Shown here: piece by piece, positions 34,921 through 44,809 of the stretch
Layout of the letters: the number at the start of each line of letters is the position of its first letter
How positions within the stretch are numbered: position 1 is the first letter of the stretch
Assembly: GCF_003285545.1 (NCBI RefSeq)
Contig: NZ_QLNV01000016.1
Coordinates: 25,956 to 89,955, forward strand
Direction: 5' to 3'
Source: Sinomicrobium soli
GTDB lineage: Bacteria; Bacteroidota; Bacteroidia; Flavobacteriales; Flavobacteriaceae
DNA length: 64,000 nucleotides
Notes under the pieces: generated by a model
What the model saw: the letters and a program-made list of their open reading frames with translations, nothing else
What the model was told of the DNA's origin: nothing
Databases searched by the model: none
Program-made: the position numbers and the translations under genes

Positions 34921-35631
34921 CTACTGCAGCCTGAATGTTATCGGGATACTGAACGGAACCCTTACGGGCCTGCCCCTCTGTTTTCCGGGAGTCATTTTCG
35001 GAAGCTGGTCAATGATACGCGCCGCTTCTTTCTCCAGGTTTTTGTCCGGTCCGCGCATTCTCACATTGGTAATACTACCGTCCTTGTCAATGGTAAACAT
35101 CACGGCTACCCTTCCCTGAACCCCCATCTCCTGGGCGATCTCCGGATAGCGGAAATGTTTACGGATATGCTTCTGCATCATTTCCTGGAAACATGCCCTT
35201 TTATCCTTGGCATCCTCACATCCCGGGAAAACCGGCACATCTTCAATAACTGCGAAAGGTACATCGACATCTACGGGTTCCTCTACCTCGGCGATCTCCT
35301 CTACTTCGGCTACCTGTTCTTCCTGATTGGTTTCAGTAGACTCTATAACGGTTTCCTCTATCTCTTCATCGTCCTCTACCACTTCGATAACTTCGGGAGT
35401 TGCCGGTGGCGGTGGCGGTGGCGGTGGCGGAGTTTTCAACATCTCCGTAATCGGGATTTCCTCGTCCAATTCGTCATCCACATTCATCTTATAGGTGAAT
35501 GCTTCATCCTTGTCATACTTTTTCCATTCCAATGCCTGCCAGGTGAGGAACAGTACAACGGCCAACCCTATGGCAAAATAGAGCCCGCTGTTCCTGGAGA
35601 GATCGGCTTTTGGATTCTTTTTAGGTTCCAT
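34921..35631 (-). CDS. tonB: Energy transducer TonB
   Basis: 236 residues. One membrane anchor (about 18-32, GLYFAIGLAVVLFLTW) is followed by a nine-proline run and a glutamate-rich spacer, and a C-terminal TonB domain of about 85 residues (RYPEIAQEMGVQGRVAVMFTIDKDGSI...). TonB transmits the inner-membrane proton force to outer-membrane receptors, of which three are coded in this window. The proline run is coded by a tandem hexamer (GGTGGC on the plus strand, about 35405-35430). Upstream genes vanZ and gcvH point the same way but leave a 140-nt gap. Confidence 0.93.
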   Translation of the reverse strand: MEPKKNPKADLSRNSGLYFAIGLAVVLFLTWQALEWKKYDKDEAFTYKMNVDDELDEEIPITEMLKTPPPPPPPPPATPEVIEVVEDDEEIEETVIESTETNQEEQVAEVEEIAEVEEPVDVDVPFAVIEDVPVFPGCEDAKDKRACFQEMMQKHIRKHFRYPEIAQEMGVQGRVAVMFTIDKDGSITNVRMRGPDKNLEKEAARIIDQLPKMTPGKQRGRPVRVPFSIPITFRLQ

Positions 35632-35771
35632 TGATTCAAGTTTTTTCTTTATGGTTTATTGTTGTTCCATCATCGCCATCTCCCGATCCTGACGATCAAA
35701 AAGACTTTGCGATGCCTCCCGAAATTATTTTCCCGGTCGCTAATTTAATTATTTATTTTAAACGAGAACAA

Positions 35772-36173
35772 TTAATTTTTCCTTTTTAACCCTTTGTATA
35801 CGGCATTTATCAAAATAACAGTGAAAAAACCGCATATGGCACCGGCAGTATTGGCCAGAGCATCCCGGACATCTCCGGATCTGCCTATATTCATCACATA
35901 CTGTAATACCTCAACAACCGTACCAAACAGCAATGCCATAAGGAGAGACAGCAGTACAGATCTTTTGCTGACCACCGAAATATCTCCCTTGTTCCACGCA
36001 TAGTACCACAATATAAAAAAAACGTAGTAGAAAACAAAGTGTACGACCTTGTCTATATGCGGAAATAAAAATCCCGGCGACGGAATATCCGATGGCGGTA
36101 TAAGGCTGAGTACCGCCACTGTCAGGGCCCATAGGGGAGCCAGTAGAACAGCTATGTTTTTCCTAACCTCCAA
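35772..36173 (-). CDS. VanZ-like membrane protein
   Basis: 133 residues with four hydrophobic helices. The family pattern is clear: [16 protein letters not shown] with conserved Asp/His, then [13 protein letters not shown] with Glu/Gln, and [20 protein letters not shown]. VanZ-like proteins occur widely; apart from teicoplanin resistance in enterococci their role is unknown, and nothing here suggests antibiotic resistance. The start overlaps the end of gcvH by 11 nt, so the two are co-translated. Confidence 0.9.
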   Translation of the reverse strand: MEVRKNIAVLLAPLWALTVAVLSLIPPSDIPSPGFLFPHIDKVVHFVFYYVFFILWYYAWNKGDISVVSKRSVLLSLLMALLFGTVVEVLQYVMNIGRSGDVRDALANTAGAICGFFTVILINAVYKGLKRKN

Positions 36174-36543
36174 TCAGTTCCTTATACGCTTCACTGCTGA
36201 GGAGTTCTTCCACTTCCCCGGGGTTACCGATCCTGATCTTAATCATCCATCCTTCATTATAGGGATCTGTATTCACCTTTTCCGGCTCCTCTTCCAGCGA
36301 GGTATTGAACTCCACGATCTCACCGGAAAGGGGCAAAAAGAGATCCGATACGGTCTTCACGGCCTCCACGGTACCGAAGACCTCTTCCCTGTCCAGGGTT
36401 TCATCAAGGGTTTCTACCTCCACATAAACAATATCCCCCAGTTCGCTCTGCGCAAAATCGGTGATCCCTACCGTGGCGATGTCTCCTTCTACCTTTACCC
36501 ACTCGTGGTCTTTGGTATACTTCAAATCAGATGGTATGTTCAT
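36163..36543 (-). CDS. gcvH: Glycine cleavage system H protein
   Basis: 126 residues, family length. The lipoyl-carrying lysine is K63 in [19 protein letters not shown]. The N-terminus [19 protein letters not shown] and [16 protein letters not shown] are standard. The H protein shuttles the aminomethyl group between the P, T and L proteins. The other gcv genes are not in the window. Its placement after sprA and before vanZ is a conserved order in Flavobacteriia. It has its own promoter-like sequence in front. Confidence 0.96.
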   Translation of the reverse strand: MNIPSDLKYTKDHEWVKVEGDIATVGITDFAQSELGDIVYVEVETLDETLDREEVFGTVEAVKTVSDLFLPLSGEIVEFNTSLEEEPEKVNTDPYNEGWMIKIRIGNPGEVEELLSSEAYKELIGG

Positions 36544-36574
36544 TATAATTCAGATATTATGTTATAATTTGTGA

Positions 36575-36606
36575 CAAATGTAACTTTTAAACCATTTCCA
36601 TCCAAA
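36575..36606 (-). promoter_or_regulatory. Promoter of gcvH
   Basis: Minus-strand TACATTTG (36575-36582) with a TTTTG 20 nt upstream (plus-strand CAAAA from 36603) fits the Bacteroidota consensus. The predicted leader is about 25 nt. gcvH and vanZ can therefore be expressed independently of sprA. Confidence 0.6.
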
Positions 36607-36727
36607 AGTTACCCCGGTTAAAATACGGGTATTTCAGCGGAGCCGGGACGGGGATACTTCCCTTCCCCGGTACCCGGGAGATGACCGGGTTGTCTTTCCG
36701 GTGAAGGAGCCCCGGATTTCCGGAACA

Positions 36728-39700
36728 TCAGTTCCCGAAATTATAACGCAGCGTGACGCCGGATCGTATAGTGGTCTGGGGATATGCCGTGGAAATGGCA
36801 TACTTAGAAAAGGTGTGATCGTAGAAAAACAGTGCGGTAAAATTCTTGGTCAGGGCGTAATCGGCCGTAAAACGTATGCTCCATATTTTCTGTCCCGACG
36901 TGATCTGGTTATTGTCCAGGTCCAGGTTCCTGATAATGGTAATATTGTCCCTGAGGGAGAGATCGGCCTTGAGGTTGATATCGCCTTTAAGCGTCTGCCT
37001 CATTCCGCCGATACTCGTGGTAAAAGGCACCTGGTTAAAGCGGTATCCCAGCCCGAGGAGGTATTCCTTCCCGGTGGTTTCGGTGAGCAGGTTATTGTCA
37101 AAACTGAGCGACAGGGCGCGGTCTCTCTTGATCTCTGCCTGTATGTTTACAGAGTTTTTCATTTCAAAATCAACCCGGATCAGGGGGTTGAACTGTTCTA
37201 CCAGAGTCACATTGGTATACAGCAATTCGTTGAGAAAATTTCCCGACTGGTCGGTTTTCAGGGGATTGCCCTTATCGTACTCCAGGTTGGAGCGGAAGGA
37301 GTTTACACTATAGCTGGCGCGGTATCCGTGGCCCAGGGAAAAACGACGGAAGTGCGTCTTGAACCATTCCAGGCGCATCAGTCCGGTATATTTCAGGTTC
37401 CAGTTGGGTACAGGAACATTCCGGAATACTCCCAGCCCCACCTTATCGGCACTTTTCCCGGAATAGGCGGCCAGAAACGCAGGCAGCAGTACCGACTGGT
37501 TGTTTTTTCCGTATCCTTTGGGATAACCTTCCTCATCGAGGTTGCCCGCATCATTCAGATCTATACCGTCGCGTACGGCCAGCCGCCGGGCCACTATCCT
37601 GCGGTTCTGCCGGAAGGTCTCGAAAGTCTCCGAGTTTATATCATCGCTTTTGCTGAAGGCCGTCTTGATCAATACCGTTGATATGGAGAAATCTCCGTAC
37701 TGGTTCCCGAGAAGGCTTTCATACTCATATGCTCCCCCGCTTTCCGACACCTGGAAATTCTCGGCATAGCTGTCTGCATACTGCCTGTTGGCTACCAGGT
37801 CTATCGTAAGGTCGGGCGTCGGCTCCAGGTTGGCCGTAATATTGAGCTGGGTACTGTTGCGCTCCATATATTGCTGGTTGAGATCGGGGAAACGCGTAAG
37901 CCATCCCTTTCTCGCCGCTTCATAGCGGATATCGGACTGACTTCCGAACACAAAGCCCCATGAAGGCCGGAGCGTACCTATAAACCCTACAGACTCGGTA
38001 TACCCGGGAAGCACCTTACCCCGGTTATCGGTATAGCTCACGTCCATACGCTTGACCATGGTAAGCAGGTCAAGCCCTATATTTCCCAGGCGCCTGCCCA
38101 TCCCGTCTTTTTCTGCCTGTTCATCCACTGCAGCACTTTCGCCCTGCTGCCGTCTCCGGGGTTCGTTCCGGGAACTGCTTTCGAGACCGAGATAGCCGTA
38201 CAAACGGTCCATGCCCAGAGAGGTATTCAGCACATGTGTCGAGGCATTCTGTACGGTATTTACCTGCTCCCCGGCCACTTCATTGATCACGTCATTGCCC
38301 CGTTGCCAGTCGAAATCGCCGGTATAGGTATAGTTTCCCTCTATAAAGCTCAGAAAAGGGATCTTGCTGAAAGGGAGTTCGTAGTTGAGCTGTAACTGCT
38401 GGGTATGCCTGTTGGGGTCGCCCGTATTCCAGAAACCATCCCAAAGGTCCATTTCCTCCCGCACGATACGGTTGCCTTCCCCGTCCCGGTCGTAATAGTT
38501 CCTTACAATATTATAGTTCGACGCTGTAAAATTGAGCCTTAAGGACCTGGTAATATTGTAATTGATGTTATACTGCCAGTCGAACAGGAAATTGCGCTGT
38601 TGCAGGGTGGGGAGCTCCAGCTGCTCGCCGGCATCGACCCCCTCGATATTCACACCCCGGAAACGCTGCTGGTTGAAACTGCGTGTAATATTGGAATTGA
38701 CCGATATATTGGTGGGCAGCGGGTTGAAGTTAAAATCCTTGAGCCATTGCCAGTACCTGCTCTTCAGTATGGAGTCGTTCTTTTTGAAAGGCTCTACCTG
38801 CACGGGGTTGAAATTATAATTATACACAAAGCCCGTACGCACATTCTGGTCGCGAAGTTCCTCTATTTCAAAATCCCGGTGATTGACCTCGTTATACGAA
38901 TAATTAAAGGTAAAGTTCTCTATGTCGTACACTTTCTGTTTTTGCTCTTCTCCCCTGTTTTTCCTCACACCGATAAGGTTGATACTCCTTCTTTTGGTGT
39001 AATCTTCCGCCCGGTTGCGTATCTCGTCCTTTTCTCTTTGCGTAACGGCTGCATTGATCCTGTCCTGTAACCTGAGGTCTTCGTATACCGGGTCGAATTC
39101 AGGGGTGACCAGCTCTTCAGACACACTGTAATTTACCGGGATCTGTATCCCCCAGTTCCGGGGGAGCAACTGCCCCAGGTTAAGATTGGTATTGACCCCG
39201 TACTGTACCACATCTTCCCGGCTTCTCTCGTTGGGTTTCTGGTCTATCGCACCGAAACCGGGAGTACTTTTACTTCCCGTAGCCGAAATATTGGCAAAAT
39301 CGGCAATATTGGCATCGATCTGCGCAATGGCTGCCCAGCCTCCCTGATTGTCCAGTTCCGCCAGTCGCAGTTCATTGAACCACACTTCCCCGCATACCCG
39401 GTTGCCGGAGACATTCTTGACCCCTACCATAATGGCCCTTACACTTCCCAGGGACGGATTTCCTTTGATCCCTACCCGGAGCTCGCCTGCTTCCCGGGGA
39501 TCAAATTCCTCTACCCGGTTCCCCTCACTGTCATAAAAGACCAGTTCCGAAAGGGAGGCATTGGCAATACCGTCCGATTTTATTTTGGAGAAGAGGCTCA
39601 GGGGAACATCCATATTATTGATGCCAGGCCAGATCTCTTCCGGGGTGGAGGCCCCGGTACGGGTCACGGCCAGCGGGATCTCTACCTGGTAGAAATTTTC

Positions 39701-42700
39701 GCTGAAATCCGTTCCCAGCCTCATAAAGGCCACCAGCTCCCCGTCCCGGAGCGGATTGTTTTTATAGGCTTCGGCATGCAGGAACATCTTGAGGCGCTTG
39801 TACTGCCTCATATCCATTTCCACGTTTTTGTACACCCCCCTGGAATCCTGGTCTTCCAGGCCACAAACGGCAAAAGACAAAGACTGTTCGTTCTGGCGCA
39901 CCACCATATTGTTGTTGGTAAGCTGCTCCCTTTCCACTCCGGGGGGCAGGCGATAGGGAATGGGAGAGCGCTGTTCGTTCTCCTCTATATTTACGGTACT
40001 TACTTCTACTGTCGTGCCATCGTCATTGGGATTGGTATCCACCTCGGGTTGCAGGCTGCGCGTATAGGCCCGCCAGTCTCCCCTCACCAGGTCGAGCGTA
40101 CCGAAACGCAGTACGACATCATTGTTAAATCCGGTGAGATACATACGCATAAAGCTCATGGAACGGAAATCGGAGATCCCTCCTACAGCATTGTCGAACT
40201 CCCTGACCGGGATCTTGAACTGTATCCACCTTGCCCTTGTGGTCCGGTTATTGGGTGTCCTGCGCTCCACCTCCTTGATATCGGCCACGTACCGGTCGGA
40301 ACGCTGGATGTTGGGTTTTATGGGAATACGGTATTCGTAATAGCTGTTTACGGTATTCATGGTACCGTCTCCGTTAATGTCTTCCACATCCGGTTCGGTA
40401 GTGGACCCCCGGTCATTATTCCCCACATTTACCGGGGAGTTGCCCTGGGTATTGTTGTAATTGAGGTACCTGTCCAGGATACTGCCGCCGGCACTCAGGT
40501 AGTACTCGTAGTTATCCAGTGCCGGGTCCGGCCCGGCGTTATTGGTAAAGACGGCAGATTCGGAAGCATCGTCCATTCCGTCGAGCCCCACATCCTGCAA
40601 GGCCCTGTTCCCGGTATCGGCATCAAAGGCATAGACCAGCGACTGGGCGGAAGGCACCTTACCCCAGGAGGTGTTCGACACCAGTTCGGTACTCCCCACT
40701 CCCGGCAGCCCGTTTTCGTATTGTTTCTTTCCGTCCTTGAGAATGTCTTCCGAAATATTTCCGAGGTTAAACACCAGTTCTCCCTGCCCGCTGTCTGCCA
40801 TGCCCTCTACGTATGGGTCCATGACCCAGAACTGTATATATTCCACATTGCCCTGCTCGAAATTGGTACTGGACAATCCGCGCATGATCCCCCCCCAACG
40901 GTCTTCCGGCGGCAGGTTTTCAAAATCGGAGGCCGGACTATTGTTATAGGGGCCCTTTCTCCGGGGGTAATACGCCAGGTCGAGCGTAGCCTGTACGGTG
41001 GTTTCCCCCTGTGAGAGATCGACCTCGGGAAAAATCTCATCGATATAGATCCGCCTGGTCTCATTGAGAGAAATATCGTCATTGCTGACCTCCGACGGTT
41101 TCTGGGAGGTATAGAATATGGGATCTATGGTATACCAGGCCATTTTAGACCGCTGATAACCGTTTTTCAGGTTTTCCGGATCGTCCGGGGCACTTCCGTA
41201 AAGCTGCCCGCCGGGAACAAATTCCAGGGGAGTACTGGCCAGCGACCAGGCCAGGGGAGCCCTCATGTCGATCAGGGTCTGGGCACCCTCGAAATCATCC
41301 ACATATACGGTAGTTTCTCCCTGAAAGCTATCGTTTTTCGGGGAGCCGGGCATCAGGTAGGCCATCTCCCCCCTTACAGACAGGTTGGAAGGTGCATCGG
41401 TATCTATATTGGGCAACTTGTTCACCCACCTGGTCAGAAAGGGAAGCTCGGTAGAAAAATTCCCGTTGAACCCGAAGATCGTATTGTTTACCGGTTCGAG
41501 GCCGTAACTGGCTTTCTGGGTCAGCGGTTTTTCACTCATATTGAGCAGGGTGGCCCCCAGCATAAAATTCTTGTTGAACTGGTGTTCTATGTTTACCCCT
41601 GCAAACCTTCGGGTCTGCCTTCCGAAAACCGCATTGTTTTCTACCGATACTTCTATGGGCACATTAGAGGCCCGGATACCTTCGTCCAGTATATTGACCA
41701 TCCCGGTCTGGTAATTCACGGTAAAATCGATACCTTCCTGTAACCTTCTTCCCCCGGCGGTAACCCTTACAGAACCCTGCGGTACATTAAAAGCCCCGAT
41801 AGGAATACCTTCTCCCCCTTCCGACTTATACCGCCCCTTGAGCTGGAACTTGTTCTTGTCACTGTCCTCGAGTGCAGCGGCCTTGGTCAGTTCGTACATA
41901 TTGCGGAAAACGTATTTGCCCTGGTTCGGATTATAGGTATCGGGCTGGCTGTAATCGCCCCCTCCCAGCAGTTCGTGCAGATAAGACCCGAAAGGTTCTA
42001 CCTTGGTAAAGATAATCCTCCCGTTCCGGGGGTCTATGGTAATCCCGGGGTAGTAATCAAAAAAACCATCCCCCCCGTTCTGCGGGTCGTTATAGGCATT
42101 AAGGCGGTCGAAATTAAACACATCCAGCAGTATCCTGTCCTGTAACCCCGAGGGCCACGAAGATTCTTCCACCGGCCTGATATAGTTGATCGGGGAAGGA
42201 TCGGTATAGAGTATATTGAGCTTAAAATCTTCCTGGCTCAGCTGGTAGGCCCCGGTGGCATAAATATTCTTCATCATCAGGTCCCATATGGGGTCGGAGA
42301 CATTGGTGATATTGCTCTTGAGCAGCTTTAACACCAGTGTCTGGTTGTTTACGGCTACGACCTGACCTCCCGGACCTGTTTCATATTCCGTGGCATTTAC
42401 CCCGTCGTTGGCAAATTCGCCTACCTGGTACGCCTGCCCCCGGTAGGTATACTGGAAAGCCACGGCGAGCACCTCATCATTGCTCAGTTTCTGGTTGAGG
42501 GAAATATATCCCAGTTTGGGATCGAAGGTAAAATCGGTACCCTGTACCAGTTTCTGGGCATTCTCCAGTATGGCGTAGTCATACCCCTGGTTGACCAGGG
42601 TATTCACAGATCCGAACCCGGCCTGTACCGTCGCCATATCCCTGATCTGTTCGGTAAGTACCGACGTTCCCCCTATTTCCCTGGGATTGTAATTGTTGGC

Positions 42701-43867
42701 TTCGTTTCTCGGAAGCAATTCGCCGCTACCGGGATTAAAAAAACCGCCGGGAGCATTGGTATTTATCCGGGTATTTTCCGGGTCGGCCTCCCCCAGGTCC
42801 TGTATTCCTACTATGTTTCGTATATTATCGGTTCTCCTGCCCCTGTTGGTTACCCATACTTCGATACGCGTTATCTGTACCTGGCTCTGTATAAAGGGAT
42901 AGCGCTCCAGGGCCCTGTCGTACTGGTCCCTGAAAAAGTGCGAGAGGAAAAAATGGCGGTCTTCGTCATAATCCAGTGCGAAAAACTCAAAATCCTCCAG
43001 GGTACCTCCCCCCTGGGCGACTACGGAACGCACTTCGGAGCGCTGCTCGGAAAACACCCCGGTGATCCTTGTTTTTCCGAACTGCAGTTCGGTTTTCACC
43101 CCGAAAAGGCTCTGGGCCCCGGAGATCAGCGAGCTGTTGAGGGGCATGCTTACATTACCCACCTCTATTTTCCGGACAATATCGTCTTCGGAAGGGGTAT
43201 ATTCCAGTTTGATAAGATTCTGGAATTCGAAAGTGGCCTGAGTGTCGTAATTGGCCATGACCGAAAGCCTCTCGCCGATCTTTCCGAGCAGGCTCATGCT
43301 GATCCTCTGGTCGAAATCGAAGGTAATGGTACTTCTGTTCCGGGGCGAGAAGGCGGGATTGTCATTTTTGTTGTACAGGACCCCGAGGTCTACGGCCACC
43401 GAACCCTGGGGCACGATATCGATATTGGAGCCTCCGAAGATGGATTCGAAAAAGCCCGAATTCACATAAAAACCCGGCAACAGGTCTCTTTGCGCATCTT
43501 CCATCCCTTCCTTTTGCCCGGATATGGCATCCATTTTCTGCCGGAAGTAACGCTTCATGCTCTCCTTGCGTTCCAGTTCCCTGAACTGTTCGGGGGTGAG
43601 CATTACCGGATAATCCATGTTAAAACCATCAATGGTCTCGGCATAGATATACATATCCATAATGGGGTCGTAGGTATATCCGGCAAGAATACCCGCAGGC
43701 ATTTTCAACCTGATCTCTCCCGGAACACCTGCAGGCTGTACAGAATCCTGATCGGACGGGTCCCCGGTTTCCTGGGCCGTAGCCGTTACGGCCAGAAATG
43801 CAGCAAAGAGCCACAGCAGGCATCTAACGGTGTTTGGTATTTGTTTCAGGTTGGTAATTGTTCTCAA
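36728..43867 (-). CDS. sprA: Type IX secretion / gliding protein SprA (outer-membrane translocon)
   Basis: 2379 residues, the usual giant size. The signal peptide is near residues 10-31 (VRCLLWLFAAFLAVTATAQ). SprA-type features include FDFDQRISMSLLGKIGERLSVMANYDTQATFEFQN, VGNVSMPLNSSLISGAQSLFGVKTELQFGKT, and a C-terminal barrel end with LRYNFGN. SprA forms the 36-stranded pore that exports proteins with C-terminal sorting domains and is needed for gliding. It is 5 nt downstream of ruvA, so the two are one transcript. No internal stop or frameshift was seen. Confidence 0.97.
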   Translation of the reverse strand: MRTITNLKQIPNTVRCLLWLFAAFLAVTATAQETGDPSDQDSVQPAGVPGEIRLKMPAGILAGYTYDPIMDMYIYAETIDGFNMDYPVMLTPEQFRELERKESMKRYFRQKMDAISGQKEGMEDAQRDLLPGFYVNSGFFESIFGGSNIDIVPQGSVAVDLGVLYNKNDNPAFSPRNRSTITFDFDQRISMSLLGKIGERLSVMANYDTQATFEFQNLIKLEYTPSEDDIVRKIEVGNVSMPLNSSLISGAQSLFGVKTELQFGKTRITGVFSEQRSEVRSVVAQGGGTLEDFEFFALDYDEDRHFFLSHFFRDQYDRALERYPFIQSQVQITRIEVWVTNRGRRTDNIRNIVGIQDLGEADPENTRINTNAPGGFFNPGSGELLPRNEANNYNPREIGGTSVLTEQIRDMATVQAGFGSVNTLVNQGYDYAILENAQKLVQGTDFTFDPKLGYISLNQKLSNDEVLAVAFQYTYRGQAYQVGEFANDGVNATEYETGPGGQVVAVNNQTLVLKLLKSNITNVSDPIWDLMMKNIYATGAYQLSQEDFKLNILYTDPSPINYIRPVEESSWPSGLQDRILLDVFNFDRLNAYNDPQNGGDGFFDYYPGITIDPRNGRIIFTKVEPFGSYLHELLGGGDYSQPDTYNPNQGKYVFRNMYELTKAAALEDSDKNKFQLKGRYKSEGGEGIPIGAFNVPQGSVRVTAGGRRLQEGIDFTVNYQTGMVNILDEGIRASNVPIEVSVENNAVFGRQTRRFAGVNIEHQFNKNFMLGATLLNMSEKPLTQKASYGLEPVNNTIFGFNGNFSTELPFLTRWVNKLPNIDTDAPSNLSVRGEMAYLMPGSPKNDSFQGETTVYVDDFEGAQTLIDMRAPLAWSLASTPLEFVPGGQLYGSAPDDPENLKNGYQRSKMAWYTIDPIFYTSQKPSEVSNDDISLNETRRIYIDEIFPEVDLSQGETTVQATLDLAYYPRRKGPYNNSPASDFENLPPEDRWGGIMRGLSSTNFEQGNVEYIQFWVMDPYVEGMADSGQGELVFNLGNISEDILKDGKKQYENGLPGVGSTELVSNTSWGKVPSAQSLVYAFDADTGNRALQDVGLDGMDDASESAVFTNNAGPDPALDNYEYYLSAGGSILDRYLNYNNTQGNSPVNVGNNDRGSTTEPDVEDINGDGTMNTVNSYYEYRIPIKPNIQRSDRYVADIKEVERRTPNNRTTRARWIQFKIPVREFDNAVGGISDFRSMSFMRMYLTGFNNDVVLRFGTLDLVRGDWRAYTRSLQPEVDTNPNDDGTTVEVSTVNIEENEQRSPIPYRLPPGVEREQLTNNNMVVRQNEQSLSFAVCGLEDQDSRGVYKNVEMDMRQYKRLKMFLHAEAYKNNPLRDGELVAFMRLGTDFSENFYQVEIPLAVTRTGASTPEEIWPGINNMDVPLSLFSKIKSDGIANASLSELVFYDSEGNRVEEFDPREAGELRVGIKGNPSLGSVRAIMVGVKNVSGNRVCGEVWFNELRLAELDNQGGWAAIAQIDANIADFANISATGSKSTPGFGAIDQKPNERSREDVVQYGVNTNLNLGQLLPRNWGIQIPVNYSVSEELVTPEFDPVYEDLRLQDRINAAVTQREKDEIRNRAEDYTKRRSINLIGVRKNRGEEQKQKVYDIENFTFNYSYNEVNHRDFEIEELRDQNVRTGFVYNYNFNPVQVEPFKKNDSILKSRYWQWLKDFNFNPLPTNISVNSNITRSFNQQRFRGVNIEGVDAGEQLELPTLQQRNFLFDWQYNINYNITRSLRLNFTASNYNIVRNYYDRDGEGNRIVREEMDLWDGFWNTGDPNRHTQQLQLNYELPFSKIPFLSFIEGNYTYTGDFDWQRGNDVINEVAGEQVNTVQNASTHVLNTSLGMDRLYGYLGLESSSRNEPRRRQQGESAAVDEQAEKDGMGRRLGNIGLDLLTMVKRMDVSYTDNRGKVLPGYTESVGFIGTLRPSWGFVFGSQSDIRYEAARKGWLTRFPDLNQQYMERNSTQLNITANLEPTPDLTIDLVANRQYADSYAENFQVSESGGAYEYESLLGNQYGDFSISTVLIKTAFSKSDDINSETFETFRQNRRIVARRLAVRDGIDLNDAGNLDEEGYPKGYGKNNQSVLLPAFLAAYSGKSADKVGLGVFRNVPVPNWNLKYTGLMRLEWFKTHFRRFSLGHGYRASYSVNSFRSNLEYDKGNPLKTDQSGNFLNELLYTNVTLVEQFNPLIRVDFEMKNSVNIQAEIKRDRALSLSFDNNLLTETTGKEYLLGLGYRFNQVPFTTSIGGMRQTLKGDINLKADLSLRDNITIIRNLDLDNNQITSGQKIWSIRFTADYALTKNFTALFFYDHTFSKYAISTAYPQTTIRSGVTLRYNFGN

Positions 43868-43872
43868 AATCC

Positions 43873-44454
43873 CTATAGCATTTTAAGCGCATTTTTGATG
43901 ATCTCCTCTACACTTAAATCCGGTGTTTTCCCGGTAATTTTCGCTATGACCTTTTCGGATTGTTTTCTGGTAAACCCCAAAACCTCCAAAGCGGATAGTG
44001 CCTCTTCACCATTATTGTGCTGCCGAGGTACAGCATTTGCTTCCAGGTCATAAATTTTAAGTACCTTATCTTTCAGGTCGAGTATCACCCGTTGCGCTGT
44101 TTTGGCCCCTATGCCCTTTACACTCTGTATGGAGGAAACGTCATTAGAAGCTATGGCATCTCTTATCTGTCCCGGGGTTAAAGAAGAAAGCATGGTACGC
44201 GCCGTGCCCGTACCTATACCCGAAACCGAAATCAGCAGCCGGAAAATATCGCGTTCATACCGGTCGGCAAAACCGAACAGCGTATGTGCGTCTTCACGTA
44301 CATGGAGATGGGTGTAAAGTTTCAGGTTTTCTTCACTGGTTATTTGGGAATAGGTATGCAAGGATATATTGAGAAAATATCCTATGCCGTTGCAATCGAT
44401 AACGACATGTGTAGGGTTTTTCTCGGTTAGTCTTCCTTGAATATGCGTAATCAT
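43873..44454 (-). CDS. ruvA: Holliday junction branch migration protein RuvA
   Basis: 193 residues. The N-terminal OB-fold opens MITHIQGRLTEKNPTHVVIDCNGIGY, followed by the tandem helix-hairpin-helix segments FRLLISVSGIGTGTARTML and SIQSVKGIGAKTAQRVILDLKDK, and a C-terminal three-helix domain (EEALSALEVLGFTRKQSEKVI). RuvA binds the four-way junction and loads RuvB. It is immediately upstream of sprA as is usual in Flavobacteriia. Confidence 0.97.
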   Translation of the reverse strand: MITHIQGRLTEKNPTHVVIDCNGIGYFLNISLHTYSQITSEENLKLYTHLHVREDAHTLFGFADRYERDIFRLLISVSGIGTGTARTMLSSLTPGQIRDAIASNDVSSIQSVKGIGAKTAQRVILDLKDKVLKIYDLEANAVPRQHNNGEEALSALEVLGFTRKQSEKVIAKITGKTPDLSVEEIIKNALKML

Positions 44455-44473
44455 AGGTATCCGGTTAGCTGTC

Positions 44474-44481
44474 CAAATGTA
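44474..44481 (-). promoter_or_regulatory. Candidate -7 box TACATTTG for ruvA-sprA
   Basis: An exact TAnnTTTG match on the minus strand, about 20 nt before the ruvA ATG. A TTTTG lies 13 nt upstream, closer than usual. Confidence 0.45.
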
Positions 44482-44724
44482 ATAAATTATTTCTCAAAAG
44501 CAGCATTAAACCTTTCTTCTGCCGGGAAGATATACTCAAATTCCCGTATTTGCCGGAATATTGACGAAAAACGGCCTGTTTATACCATAAAACGGATAAC
44601 CCGCATACCATTATCCGTATTCCCGTACCGCTAAACGACTCATGTTTTTTCAGACAGCTTTGTTTACGGTACATTCACCAGGCCCTTCCGGTTTCCGGAC
44701 CATCAGCCTGTTCTGCATAAAAAA

Positions 44725-44768
44725 GAGCAAGGTCCTGTAAAAAAACGCTTCTTTACAAAACCTTGCTC
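44725..44768 (-). terminator. Terminator of the DUF4374/receptor operon
   Basis: GAGCAAGGT (44725-44733) and ACCTTGCTC (44760-44768) form a 9-bp outer stem, with an inner TGTAAA/TTTACA stem. On the minus strand the hairpin is followed by TTTTTT. Confidence 0.85.
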
Positions 44769-44809
44769 CCGGTAATAGTTCCCGATACACTTGATCAGGA
44801 CAGGTCATA

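Larger units (their letters stand above)
44455..44809. other. Intergenic region between ruvA and the DUF4374 gene
   Basis: 355 nt without a convincing gene. It holds the ruvA promoter box near one end and the DUF4374 terminator near the other. Both flanking genes point to the left, so the region both ends one unit and starts the next. Confidence 0.6.

Noticed and set aside
35772..36173. VanZ-like gene as an antibiotic resistance determinant
   Set aside because: There are no other van genes; VanZ-like proteins are common housekeeping membrane proteins in this phylum.
39776..41014. A 412-codon open frame antisense to sprA; similar frames at 4533-5570 (asmA) and 47385-48404 (receptor)
   Set aside because: Shadow frames of GC-skewed coding sequences on the other strand, with histidine/glycine/isoleucine-rich nonsense composition and no signal or domain.
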